Below the pieces are notes generated by a model. That model saw only the letters and a program-made list of their open reading frames with translations. It searched no databases and was not told the DNA's origin. The position numbers and the translations under genes were made by a program. A stretch of 64,000 nucleotides of DNA from Algihabitans albus (lineage in GTDB: Bacteria; Pseudomonadota; Alphaproteobacteria; Kiloniellales; DSM-21159), in NCBI RefSeq assembly GCF_003572205.1, contig NZ_QXNY01000002.1:806001-870000 (forward strand), in the 5' to 3' direction. This document shows, piece by piece, positions 47,600-56,701 of this stretch. Position 1 is the first letter of the stretch, and each line of letters opens with the position of its first letter.

Positions 47600-48787
47600 T
47601 CAGAAGCCGCCGTCGGCCTCCTGGCGCAGGATCGCACGGTAGATCTCGGTATCGCCGCAGAGCCCGACCGGCTGCCGTCCCTCGCAGAGAATGACGGGCC
47701 GCCCGCTCACTTGGCGGAGTTCCATCACCTGCCGCAGCGTCGTCTCCGCCGGCGCCAGCACCAAAGCCGCCTCGGGCAGATCGGAGGTCGGCTGGTCGGG
47801 GTCCCAGCTATGCAAGGCCAGAGGCCGGCCGTCCTCTTGAACGTCGGCGATGCCCGCGCCATTCATTCGAAGCAGGCAGCGCCCGCCAGAATCCAACGCC
47901 AGGGCATCGCCCTGACGCGGCAACTCCGCGAAAGGCGTCATCATCGAAGCCCCGCGCAGAACGTTGATCGGATTCATGTGGGCCACGAACTCGCGCACGT
48001 AGTCGTTGGCCGGCTGCAGCACGATCTCCTCCGGACGGCCGACCTGGACCACGCGGCCGCCCTCCATGATGGCGATGCGATTGCCGAGCTTGAGAGCCTC
48101 GTCGAGATCGTGGCTGACGAAGAGAATGGTCTTGCGCAGATCCGCCTGGAGCGCGAGCAACTCGTCCTGCAGGTGCGTGCGGATCAGGGGGTCGAGCGCA
48201 CTGAAGGGCTCGTCCATCAGCAGCAGATCGCCATCGGTGGCGAAGGCGCGTGCCAAGCCCACCCGTTGCTGCATCCCGCCCGACAGCTCGTGCGCGTACT
48301 TGTCGCCCCACTGGTCGAGACCGACCAGCTCCAGCTTCTCCGCGACGATGCGACTGCGTTCCGCCTTGGGCAAACCGCGCAGTTCCAGCCCCAAACCGAC
48401 GTTCTCGCGCACCGTACGCCAGGGCAGCAGCGCGAACTGCTGAAACACCATGGCGATACGCTCGGTTCGCAGGCGGCGCAGCGTGGCCTCGTCGCAGGCC
48501 GCAACATCGATTTCGGCGTCTTCGTCGCGCACGAGCACGCGGCCGCGCGTGACCCGGTTGAGGCCGTTGACGGCGCGCAGCAAGGTCGACTTGCCGGAAC
48601 CGGACAAGCCCATCAGCACACAGATTTCGCCGGATTGAACCTCCAGATCCGCCTGAGCGACACCGAGCACGCAGCCGGTCTCCTCCAGGATCTCGTCGCG
48701 GGTGCGGCCCTGGTCGATCAGCGGCAGCGCGCGCCCGGACTCCTCGCCGAAGACGATGTCGACGGCTTGAAAGGCGAGTGCGGACAT
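47600..48787 (-). CDS. choV: Choline/glycine-betaine ABC transporter ATPase (ChoV/ProV type)
   Basis: The protein has 395 aa. A long N-terminal extension typical of ProV/ChoV comes before Walker A, GLSGSGKST. The signature is ELSGGMQQRVGLARAFA and Walker B is LLLMDEPFSALDPLIR. VSHDLDEALKLG carries the switch His. About 120 residues follow the ATPase core, corresponding to a CBS-like regulatory module. It lies 3 nt after choW. The set imports choline under control of the adjacent bet region. Confidence 0.9.
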   Translation of the reverse strand: MSALAFQAVDIVFGEESGRALPLIDQGRTRDEILEETGCVLGVAQADLEVQSGEICVLMGLSGSGKSTLLRAVNGLNRVTRGRVLVRDEDAEIDVAACDEATLRRLRTERIAMVFQQFALLPWRTVRENVGLGLELRGLPKAERSRIVAEKLELVGLDQWGDKYAHELSGGMQQRVGLARAFATDGDLLLMDEPFSALDPLIRTHLQDELLALQADLRKTILFVSHDLDEALKLGNRIAIMEGGRVVQVGRPEEIVLQPANDYVREFVAHMNPINVLRGASMMTPFAELPRQGDALALDSGGRCLLRMNGAGIADVQEDGRPLALHSWDPDQPTSDLPEAALVLAPAETTLRQVMELRQVSGRPVILCEGRQPVGLCGDTEIYRAILRQEADGGF

Positions 48788-48790
48788 GGC

Positions 48791-49639
48791 CTAGCGCTCC
48801 CCCCCGAGCTTCGGCGGCTTACAAAAACGGTCGAGCAGAATTGCCAGGATCACGATGGCCAGACCGGCCTCGATCCCCATCTCGACGTTGACCGTATTGA
48901 GCGCGCGTACCACCGGTTTGCCGAGGCCATCGGCGCCGACCAGGGCGGCGATCACGACCATGGAGAGCGACAGCATGATGCACTGGGTCAGACCCGCCAT
49001 GATCGTCGGCAGGGCATGCGGCAGCTCGATCTTCCACAAAAGCTGGCGGCGCGTCGCCCCGAAGGCCTCTCCGGCCTCGATCAACTGCTTCGGCACCGAG
49101 GAGACACCGAGATAGGTCAAGCGAATCGGTGCCGGAATCGCGAAGATCACCGTCGAGATCAGGCCCGGCACCATGCCGAGGCCGAAGAGGATCAGGGTCG
49201 GGATCAGATAGACGAAGGTCGGGATGGTCTGCATCAGATCGAGCACCGGGCGCAGAACCGTGTAGAGCCAGGGCCTGTGAGCGGCGGCGATCCCGAGCGG
49301 CACGCCGACCACCATGCAGGCCGTGGTGGCGAAGAGCACCAGGGTCAGCGTTTCGACCGTGGCCTCCCAATAGCCGAGGTTCACCACCAGCAGCAGCGAG
49401 GCCACCACGGCAGCGGGCAGTTTCCAGCTTCGGTGCAGCCACCAGGCCAGCCCCGCCAGAAGCGCGATCAGCAGCAGCGGCGGGATCGTCTGCAGTCCGT
49501 CGTTGACGCCCTCGACCACGAAGCCCAGCCCGTCTGACAGCGCCCGGAAGAACCAATAAAAGTGGGTCTGCAGGAGATCGAAAAGTGTCTCGCCGACCTC
49601 CCCGATCGGGATCTTCCAGGAGGTGATCCAGTCTTCCAT
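48791..49639 (-). CDS. choW: Choline ABC transporter permease (ChoW/ProW type)
   Basis: The protein has 282 aa and six to seven transmembrane helices. It has the amphipathic N-terminus of ProW (WKIPIGEVGETLFDLLQTHF). The EAA-loop region SSVPKQLIEAGEAFGATRRQLLWKIELPHALPTIM contacts the ATPase. It is paired with choV downstream and choX upstream. Confidence 0.9.
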   Translation of the reverse strand: MEDWITSWKIPIGEVGETLFDLLQTHFYWFFRALSDGLGFVVEGVNDGLQTIPPLLLIALLAGLAWWLHRSWKLPAAVVASLLLVVNLGYWEATVETLTLVLFATTACMVVGVPLGIAAAHRPWLYTVLRPVLDLMQTIPTFVYLIPTLILFGLGMVPGLISTVIFAIPAPIRLTYLGVSSVPKQLIEAGEAFGATRRQLLWKIELPHALPTIMAGLTQCIMLSLSMVVIAALVGADGLGKPVVRALNTVNVEMGIEAGLAIVILAILLDRFCKPPKLGGER

Positions 49640-49746
49640 GCCCGTCTTCCCTTCCGTTCGCAGGAGCGCCGGTGGAGCGTTACGGAACAGCTCGGGGTCA
49701 GCCAGCCGCTAGAGCCGCCGGAGCCCCGACCTCACGCCCGTAACCT

Positions 49747-50700
49747 CTAAAGTCCCAGCGCCGCCTTGACGGCCGGCAGGCCGGCTTCGCCATCGACCGT
49801 CGTCACCTCGGCAAGCCAGCCGTCGAGCGTCCCGGGATTGGCCTGAAGCCAAGCCTCGGCCGCTTCGGCGGGGTCCTCTCCCTCGTCCAGGATGGCGCCC
49901 ATGACCTCGTTTTCCATGGTCAGGGTGAAGGTCAGGTTGGTGAGAAAGCGGCCGACGTTCGGGCAAGCCTCCAAATAGCCGGTGCGAACGTTGGTATAGA
50001 CCGTTGCGCCGCCGAAGTCCGGTCCGAAGACCTCGTCGCCGCCGGTCAGATAGACAATCTCATGGTTGGCATTCATGGGGTGCGGCTCCCAGGCGAGGAA
50101 GACCACCGGCTCCTCCTCGCGCTCGGCCCGGCGAACCTGAGACAGCATGCCCTGCTCGCTCGACTCCACCACCTCGAAGTCGGCGAGGCCGAAGAGACCG
50201 CCGTCGATCATGTCCTGGATCAGACGGTTGCCGTCGTTGCCCGGCTCGATGCCGTAGATCCGGCCGTCCAGCTCCTCCGCGAAGCCGGCAATGTCCGCGA
50301 AATCCTCGAGGCCGTCATCGGCCGTGTAGCGAAGGGTGGCCAGAGTGTACTTCGCGCCTTCCAGGTTGGCGCCGACCACCTCGACCGATCCGTCCTCGCG
50401 GTAAGGCGCGAGGTCCGCTTCCATGGTCGGCATCCAGTTGCCGAGGAAGACGTCCACGTCGCCGTTCTTCATCGAGGCGTAGGTGACAGGGACCGACAGT
50501 ACTTCCGTATCGGTTTCGTAGCCCAAGCCTTCGAGCACGGTGGTCGCCAGCGCGGTGGTCGCGGTGATGTCAGTCCAGCCGACATCGGAGAAGACGACCG
50601 TTCGGCAAGCCTCGGGGGCCTCTGCCTGCGCCGTCGCCGTCAGAATCGCTGTGGCTGTGGCCGCCACGGCAACGCCTGCGATGAGCCTTTTCGTCTTCAT
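49747..50700 (-). CDS. choX: Choline-binding periplasmic protein (ChoX type)
   Basis: The protein has 317 aa from the ATG at 50700, which has GGGAGA upstream; an in-frame start 24 nt earlier is rejected. It has a signal peptide (LIAGVAVAATATAILTATAQAEA) and an OpuAC/ProX-type fold: RTVVFSDVGWTDITATTALA, FLGNWMPTMEADL and FLAWEPHPMNANHEI. Conserved Trp and Tyr residues in these motifs form the aromatic box for the trimethylammonium group. It is divergent from betI and shares its control region. Confidence 0.92.
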   Translation of the reverse strand: MKTKRLIAGVAVAATATAILTATAQAEAPEACRTVVFSDVGWTDITATTALATTVLEGLGYETDTEVLSVPVTYASMKNGDVDVFLGNWMPTMEADLAPYREDGSVEVVGANLEGAKYTLATLRYTADDGLEDFADIAGFAEELDGRIYGIEPGNDGNRLIQDMIDGGLFGLADFEVVESSEQGMLSQVRRAEREEEPVVFLAWEPHPMNANHEIVYLTGGDEVFGPDFGGATVYTNVRTGYLEACPNVGRFLTNLTFTLTMENEVMGAILDEGEDPAEAAEAWLQANPGTLDGWLAEVTTVDGEAGLPAVKAALGL

Positions 50701-51008
50701 GGAATATCTCCCTGCCTTCCCCAATCCGTGCCTTGAGCCGTAGCGGCCCGGCGCTTGTTCCGATTTTCATCCGGATGCGGCGATCGTCACGGTTTGAGCT
50801 GTGACTGGTCCGGACCGCGAACAACCTCAGTCGCGCTGGCCCAACGCCTGTCGTCCCGCGTGTAACTGACCATAATTCAAGCTGTTTTTGATTGAACGTT
50901 CAATCAAAAATGTTAATTTCGCAGCGAAGTCGGATTCTGCCTCGCGGGACTCGGGGCCTGGCCGATAGGAAAACGCCGGTTCGGGACGGCAGATTCGGGA
51001 CGGCAGAG
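50701..51008. other. Shared control region of choXWV and betIBA
   Basis: This 308-nt divergent gap holds no convincing gene. Its centre is AT-rich and contains the BetI palindrome described separately. In-frame codons upstream of the chosen betI start run from the operator itself and lack BetI homology, so they are treated as leader. Confidence 0.7.
50885..50910. promoter_or_regulatory. BetI operator
   Basis: A perfect 26-bp palindrome with half-site TTTTTGATTGAAC. The core ATTGAACGTTCAAT matches, from memory, the BetI operators of other proteobacteria. It lies between choX and betI, so BetI can repress both choline import and oxidation until choline is present. Confidence 0.85.
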
Positions 51009-51602
51009 ATGCCAAAGCTCGGCATGGAACGGCTACGTCGGCGCCAACTGATCGAGGCGACGATCGACACGATCCACGAAGTCGGCTTCGCCGCCGCCAG
51101 CCTGCAAGCCATCGCCAAGCGCGCCGGCGTCTCGCCCGGCTTGGTGGCCCACTACTTCACCGACAAGAACGGCCTGCTGGAAGCGACCTTGCGCGCCCTC
51201 TTCGAAGACCTGAACCGAGACCTGGTCGCGCGCCTGACGGCGGCAAGGACTCCTCGTGCGCGCATGGAGGCGGTGATCGACGCGAACCTGGCGACCAATC
51301 AGTTCGACCCGCGCCTCGCCAAGGTCTGGCTCGCCTTCTGGGCGCAGTCCCTGCATGTCCCAGCCCTGGAGCGCATTCAGCGCGTCTATCAACGGCGTAT
51401 GTTCGCCAATCTCTTCCACGCCGCGAAGCAGCTCATGCGAGAGCGCCCGGCACGCGATCTCGCCGAGGGCCTGGCCGGACTGATCGACGGCCTCTGGCTG
51501 CGCGCCACCCTGGCCGGCGGCCGGCCGGGCAGCAGCTCCGCGCGGCGGATCGTCCGCGACTATCTGCACACCCAACTCGCACGGGAGCCCGTCGATGCCT
51601 GA
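51009..51602 (+). CDS. betI: BetI, TetR-family choline-responsive repressor
   Basis: The protein has 197 aa. The start MPKLGMERLRRRQLIEAT is the BetI family N-terminus, which is why I use the ATG at 51009. The helix-turn-helix is ASLQAIAKRAGVSPGLVAHYFTDKNGLL, and the ligand domain carries LAKVWLAFWAQS. It overlaps betB by 8 nt. It represses bet and probably cho genes through the palindrome at 50885-50910. Confidence 0.95.
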   Translation: MPKLGMERLRRRQLIEATIDTIHEVGFAAASLQAIAKRAGVSPGLVAHYFTDKNGLLEATLRALFEDLNRDLVARLTAARTPRARMEAVIDANLATNQFDPRLAKVWLAFWAQSLHVPALERIQRVYQRRMFANLFHAAKQLMRERPARDLAEGLAGLIDGLWLRATLAGGRPGSSSARRIVRDYLHTQLAREPVDA

Positions 51603-53088
51603 CGCGACCCTTCTGCCGACCCTCACGACCCAGAAGGCCTGGATCGGCGGCCACCCGCTCGACAACGGCGACGGCCGAACCTTCGAGACCCTCAACCCGG
51701 CGACCAACCAAGCGCTCTGCGACGTACAGATCTCCGGCGCCGCCGAGATCGAAGCGGCGGTCGCGGCGGCGGAAGCCGGCTTCGCCGCCTGGTCCGACAT
51801 GGGCGGCACGGCCCGAGGCCGCGTGCTGAAACGCGCGGCCGATCTTCTGCGCGCACGCAATCGCGAGCTGGCGGTCCTGGAGACGCTGGACAGTGGGAAG
51901 CCGATTTCGGAGTCGGAGACGGTCGACGTTCACTCCGGCGCCGACTGCCTGGAGTACTACGGCGGGCTGGCGGCGACGCTGGGCGGAGAGCACGTCGATC
52001 TGGGCGCCGAATGGAACCACAGTTTCTTCTACACGCGGCGGGAGCCGCTCGGGATCTGCGCCGGGATCGGCGCCTGGAACTACCCGCTCCAGATCGCCTG
52101 CTGGAAAGCCGCGCCGGCCCTGGCCTGCGGCAACGCCATGATCTTCAAGCCGGCGGAACTGACACCCTTGACCGCGTTGAAGCTAGCCGAGGTCTTCAAG
52201 GAGGCCGGACTGCCGGACGGCGTGTTCAACGTGGTCCAGGGCTTCGCGGAGACCGGGCAGTTGCTGACGCGGCACGAGCGGATCGCCAAGGTTTCTCTGA
52301 CCGGTGAAGTCGGGACCGGAAAGAAGGTGATGGCCGACGCCGCCAAGACCCTCAAGGAAGTCACCTTGGAATTGGGCGGCAAGTCGCCGCTGATCGTCTT
52401 CGCCGACGCCGATCTCGACAACGCCGTCTCGGCCGCGCTGCTGGCGAACTTCTTTACCCAGGGCGAGATCTGCTCGAACGGCACCCGCGTCTTCGTCGAA
52501 GCCCCCGTCAAGGATGCCTTTCTGGAGAAGCTGGTCGCCCGCACGAAGGCCATGCGGATCGGCGATCCGATGGACCCCGCGACCCAGGTGGGGGCGCTGA
52601 TCTCGGCGGAACACCGCGACAAGGTGCTTGCCTACGTCCAGGCCGGCGTCGCAGCCGGCGCCAGGCTGGTCGCGGGCGGCGGCGCGCCGGAGGAGCCGGC
52701 CCTGGCCAACGGCAACTACATGGCGCCGGCCATCTTCGACGGCTGCAACGACGAGATGAGCATCGTGCGCGAGGAAGTCTTCGGCCCCCTGCTCTCCCTC
52801 CTCACCTTTACCGAGGAAGAGGAGGTCGTCGCCCGCGCGAACGCGACGCCCTTCGGTCTGGCAGCCGGCATCTTCACCCGCGACCTGAGACGCGCGCACC
52901 GGGTGATCGCCCGGCTGCAGGCGGGCACGTGCTGGATCAACACCTACAACCTCACGCCCATCGAAATGCCCTTCGGCGGCTACCGGCAATCCGGTCTCGG
53001 CCGCGAGAACGGCCGGGCCGCGATCGAACACTACAGCCAACTGAAATCCGTCTACGTCGAGATGGGCGACGTCGACTCTCCTTATTGA
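51595..53088 (+). CDS. betB: Betaine aldehyde dehydrogenase
   Basis: The protein has 497 aa and belongs to the NAD(P)+-dependent aldehyde dehydrogenase family. It oxidises betaine aldehyde to glycine betaine. The catalytic Glu is in VTLELGGKSP and the Cys in QGEICSNGTRVFV. The cofactor turn FTGEVGTGKKV appears as SLTGEVGTGKKV. GYRQSGLGRENG is the BetB C-terminal signature. It is the middle gene of betIBA, 25 nt before betA. Confidence 0.95.
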   Translation: MPDATLLPTLTTQKAWIGGHPLDNGDGRTFETLNPATNQALCDVQISGAAEIEAAVAAAEAGFAAWSDMGGTARGRVLKRAADLLRARNRELAVLETLDSGKPISESETVDVHSGADCLEYYGGLAATLGGEHVDLGAEWNHSFFYTRREPLGICAGIGAWNYPLQIACWKAAPALACGNAMIFKPAELTPLTALKLAEVFKEAGLPDGVFNVVQGFAETGQLLTRHERIAKVSLTGEVGTGKKVMADAAKTLKEVTLELGGKSPLIVFADADLDNAVSAALLANFFTQGEICSNGTRVFVEAPVKDAFLEKLVARTKAMRIGDPMDPATQVGALISAEHRDKVLAYVQAGVAAGARLVAGGGAPEEPALANGNYMAPAIFDGCNDEMSIVREEVFGPLLSLLTFTEEEEVVARANATPFGLAAGIFTRDLRRAHRVIARLQAGTCWINTYNLTPIEMPFGGYRQSGLGRENGRAAIEHYSQLKSVYVEMGDVDSPY

Positions 53089-53113
53089 GACTCTCGAGAT
53101 AGAAGACAAAAAA

Positions 53114-54784
53114 ATGCGCGAGCAAGCCTACGACTACGTCATCGTCGGGGCCGGTTCGGCCGGCTGCGTGCTGGCCGCCCGGCTGAGCGAAGATCCCGCC
53201 GTCTCCGTGCTGCTGCTGGAGGCCGGCGGCCCGGACCGCGGCCTGATGTCTTGGATGATCCATATGCCGGCGGCCCTGGCCGAACCGCTGAAGGGCAAAC
53301 GCTACAACTGGGCCTACCAGTCCGAGCCCGAGCCCTACATGGACGGCCGGCAGATCTATCAGCCGCGCGGCCGCGTGATCGGCGGATCGAGTTCGATCAA
53401 CGGCATGGCCTACGTGCGCGGACACGCGCGCGACTACGACCGCTGGGCACAGAAAGGCTTGCGGGGCTGGGACTACAGTCATGTGCTGCCTTACTTCCGC
53501 AAGGCGGAGACGCACGAAGCGGGCGAGGACGCCTATCACGGCGGCGATGGCCCGCTTCGGGTGACGGCGGGCCGACTCGATCACCCCCTCTACAACGCCT
53601 GGATCGAAGCCGGCCGGCAAGCAGGCTACCCCATTACCGAAGATATGAACGGCGCACAGCAGGAGGGGCTGTCGCGCCTGGACCGCACCACCTGGGCCGG
53701 CGAGCGCTGGTCGGCCGCTAAGGGCTACCTGCAGCCGGCGACGACCCGGCCGAACCTGAGCGTGATCGACCGCGCCCTGGTCACCAAGATCGGGGTCGAG
53801 GGCGGCCGCGCGACCGGCGTGACCTACAAGCGCCGCGGCCTGGAACGGTCCGTCCGGGCCGAGCGCGAGGTGATCCTGGCGGGCGGCGCGATCAACTCGC
53901 CGCAACTGCTGCTGCTCTCCGGCATCGGCCCGGCCGACGAGCTGCGCGCGCTGGGGATCGAGATCGTGGCGGACCGCCCCGGCGTTGGCGACAACCTGCA
54001 GGACCATCTGGAGGTCTACGTCCAGCACGCCTGCACGAAACCGGTGACCCTCTACCCGTCGCTCAAACCCTGGAACAAGCTGAAGATCGGCATGGACTGG
54101 GTGTTCTTCCGCAAGGGCCTCGGCACCACCAGCCACTTCGAGGCCGGTGGCTTCATTCGCAGCCGCGCCGGCGTCGAGCACCCCGATCTGCAGTATCACT
54201 TCCTGCCCATCGCCATAAACTACGACGGCAGCAGCCCGGCCGGCGGTCACGGCTTCCAGGCCCATGTCGGGCCGGTGCGGCCGACGAGCCGCGGCAAGCT
54301 GAAGCTCCGTTCCGCCGACCCGAAGGCGGCGCCCTCGATCCTGTTCAACTATATGGCCAGCGAGCAGGATCGCCGGGAGATGCGCGAAGGCATCAAGCTG
54401 ACCCGTGAAATCTTCGCGCAAGCGGCCTTCGACCCTCTGCGTGGAGCGGAACTGAGCCCAGGCCCGACCGTCACCAGTGACGCGGACCTGGACGCCTTCG
54501 TGCGCGCCGAGGGCGAGAGCGCCTACCACCCCTCCTGCACTTGCAAGATGGGCCCCGACAGCGATCCCCTGGCGGTGGTCGACGGCGCCGGTCGGGTCTA
54601 TGGGGTCGAGGGGCTGCGCGTGGTGGACGCCTCGATCATGCCGGACATCGTCAGCGGCAATCTCAATGCACCCACCGTGATGCTGGCCGAGAAGATCGCC
54701 GACGACCTCCGCGGGCGCCAGGCCCTGCCTCCCTCGGAAGCGGCCGTCTGGATCCACCCGCAGTGGGAAAGCCAGCAGCGCTAG
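53114..54784 (+). CDS. betA: Choline dehydrogenase
   Basis: The protein has 556 aa and is a GMC-family flavoenzyme that oxidises choline to betaine aldehyde at the membrane. The FAD motif YVIVGAGSAGCVLAARLSE opens the protein. The GMC signatures PRGRVIGGSSSINGMAYVRGH and GAINSPQLLLLSGIGPA are present, as are the active-site His in YHPSCTCKMG and the C-terminal SGNLNAPTVMLAEK with Asn. It is the last gene of betIBA and convergent with the TRAP permease. Confidence 0.95.
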   Translation: MREQAYDYVIVGAGSAGCVLAARLSEDPAVSVLLLEAGGPDRGLMSWMIHMPAALAEPLKGKRYNWAYQSEPEPYMDGRQIYQPRGRVIGGSSSINGMAYVRGHARDYDRWAQKGLRGWDYSHVLPYFRKAETHEAGEDAYHGGDGPLRVTAGRLDHPLYNAWIEAGRQAGYPITEDMNGAQQEGLSRLDRTTWAGERWSAAKGYLQPATTRPNLSVIDRALVTKIGVEGGRATGVTYKRRGLERSVRAEREVILAGGAINSPQLLLLSGIGPADELRALGIEIVADRPGVGDNLQDHLEVYVQHACTKPVTLYPSLKPWNKLKIGMDWVFFRKGLGTTSHFEAGGFIRSRAGVEHPDLQYHFLPIAINYDGSSPAGGHGFQAHVGPVRPTSRGKLKLRSADPKAAPSILFNYMASEQDRREMREGIKLTREIFAQAAFDPLRGAELSPGPTVTSDADLDAFVRAEGESAYHPSCTCKMGPDSDPLAVVDGAGRVYGVEGLRVVDASIMPDIVSGNLNAPTVMLAEKIADDLRGRQALPPSEAAVWIHPQWESQQR

Positions 54785-54800
54785 GACGGGCTGCCGGTCG

Positions 54801-56678
54801 TCAGATTCCGAAGGCGAACAACAGGACGATCCCGCCCGCGAAGGCCGGAAGGCGCAGCCAGGCCTTCGGCGTCGGGCCGATCACGGCGTAGGACAGCAGG
54901 AACAGCGCGGCCGCGACCTTGACCAAGGCGGCCAGAGTCAGCAGCGGCGCCTCGGCGAGCATCAGCAGGGCCGGGTTGGCGACGAAGCCGAGCGGTACGA
55001 GAAACAGGCCGAGCCCGAGCGCCATGGAGCGCAAGGCCACGGGGATCCAGGGCGTCTCGGCGATGCCGGCGGCGATAAAGACGTTGCCGCAGACCGGCGG
55101 GGTGATCGTGCAGAGCAGCGCATACCAGAAGACGAAGAGGTGCGCGTAGAGTTCGGGCAAGCCCAGCTCGACCAGAGCCGGACCGGCCACCGCCACGCAG
55201 ATCACATAGGCGGCCGTCGTCGGCAGCTCCATCCCCAGCACCAGGCTGGCGAGCGCCGTCAGCAGCAAGGCGATCCACAACTCCCCGCCGGAGGCCGAGA
55301 GAATCAGCGAAGTGATCTTCACGCCCAGACCGGTCATGTGAAACACGCCGACGATCAGGCTGGCGCAGACGATGATCGCGGCGATGGAGGCGATCTGCCG
55401 CCCGGCACTGACGCAGCCGGTCCAAAGCCGATGCAGCCAGCGGCGCAGGTCGAAGCTGCCGATGGAGTCGGTGGCCAGCAGCAAGAGCGCCGCCAGCGTC
55501 GCGAAGAAGGCGGCGTAAGGCGCGGTGTAGGCCGTGAAGACCAGCATGTAGACCAGGATGCCGAAGGGCAGCAGGAAGAAGGGGACGCTGCGCAGCACCA
55601 GCGACCAGCCCGGCAACTCGTCGCGCCGCAGACCGCGCAGGCCGAAGCGCAGCGCGTAGGCATGCACCCCCATCCAGGCCGTCAGGAAGAAGAGCAGCGC
55701 CGGCGGGGTCGCGGCGACCATGATGGTCGTGTAGTCGCTGCGCAGCAGCTCCGCCATCACGAAGATCCCGGCCCCCATCAGCGGCGGCATGATCTGGCCG
55801 CCGGTCGAGGCCACGGCCTCCGTCGCCGCCGCCATGGAGGGCGGATAGCCCAGCCGCTTCATGGCCGGGATGGTCACCATTCCGGTCGAGGCCGTGTTGG
55901 CGGCGGCGACCCCGGAGATGGTGCCGTAGAGGGCGCTGGAAAGCACCGCGATCTTGGCCGCTCCGGCCCGGAAGCGGCCGGCCAGTTGGGTCGCCACGGC
56001 CATGAAGCCGGTGCCCGCCGTTCCGGCCGAGATGAAGGCGCCGAGGATGATGAAGGGCGCGATCATCTCCGCCGAGATGCCGGTGAGGCTGGACCACATG
56101 CCACCGCCGGTGATCACGAGCGTTCCGAAATAGTAGTCGAACGGTAGTCCGCCGTGACCGAAAGTGCCGGGAATCAGGTCGCCGAAGTAGCCGTAGAGCA
56201 GCACCAGCAGTGTGATGGCCGGTAAGACCCACTTGATGGCGCGCCGCGCCATCTCCAGCGCCACCAGGATCACCGCCAGAGCGACCGCGCGCTGCAAAGT
56301 CCCCTGCAGAGAGCCGTACTGATCGACCAAGCGGTCGCTCTCCGCCGCGATGAAGCCGGCTGCGAGCAATCCGATAAAGCCCAGTGCATAACCCGACCAG
56401 CGGGCGAATCGGTTGGGCGTCAGCGCGAGAAAGAAGATCCAGGGCAGCGCCAGCGCGAAATGCAGCGGCCGCGTGATGAGGTTCGGGATCAAGCCCGAAA
56501 AGACGAGGTAAAGGTGGAACCCGACCGAGATCAGACCGCAGGCCAGCATCGCCCAGTCCCGCAGGCCGAGCCGCGACAGCGGTCCGGCCAGGGGAGAATC
56601 GTCTGGAATACCGCGCTCCTCCGACACCACGAGAACGGTGCCGTGAGTCTCCACGGTGGCGGCAACCGGACCCGCCAT
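54801..56678 (-). CDS. TRAP transporter permease, fused 4TM/12TM (TAXI type)
   Basis: The protein has 625 aa and about 16-18 transmembrane helices, the fused DctQM form used with TAXI-type binding proteins. Typical stretches are ISAEMIAPFIILGAFISAGTAGTGFM, SGVAAANTASTGMVTIPAMKRLGYPP, ASTGGQIMPPLMGAGIFVMAE and LILGMELPTTAAY (here LVLGMELPTTAAY). It lies 23 nt after the binding-protein gene. The substrate is unknown; glutamate or small organic acids are precedents. Confidence 0.9.
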   Translation of the reverse strand: MAGPVAATVETHGTVLVVSEERGIPDDSPLAGPLSRLGLRDWAMLACGLISVGFHLYLVFSGLIPNLITRPLHFALALPWIFFLALTPNRFARWSGYALGFIGLLAAGFIAAESDRLVDQYGSLQGTLQRAVALAVILVALEMARRAIKWVLPAITLLVLLYGYFGDLIPGTFGHGGLPFDYYFGTLVITGGGMWSSLTGISAEMIAPFIILGAFISAGTAGTGFMAVATQLAGRFRAGAAKIAVLSSALYGTISGVAAANTASTGMVTIPAMKRLGYPPSMAAATEAVASTGGQIMPPLMGAGIFVMAELLRSDYTTIMVAATPPALLFFLTAWMGVHAYALRFGLRGLRRDELPGWSLVLRSVPFFLLPFGILVYMLVFTAYTAPYAAFFATLAALLLLATDSIGSFDLRRWLHRLWTGCVSAGRQIASIAAIIVCASLIVGVFHMTGLGVKITSLILSASGGELWIALLLTALASLVLGMELPTTAAYVICVAVAGPALVELGLPELYAHLFVFWYALLCTITPPVCGNVFIAAGIAETPWIPVALRSMALGLGLFLVPLGFVANPALLMLAEAPLLTLAALVKVAAALFLLSYAVIGPTPKAWLRLPAFAGGIVLLFAFGI

Positions 56679-56701
56679 CGGCTAGAGGCCCGCAGGCCGC
56701 A

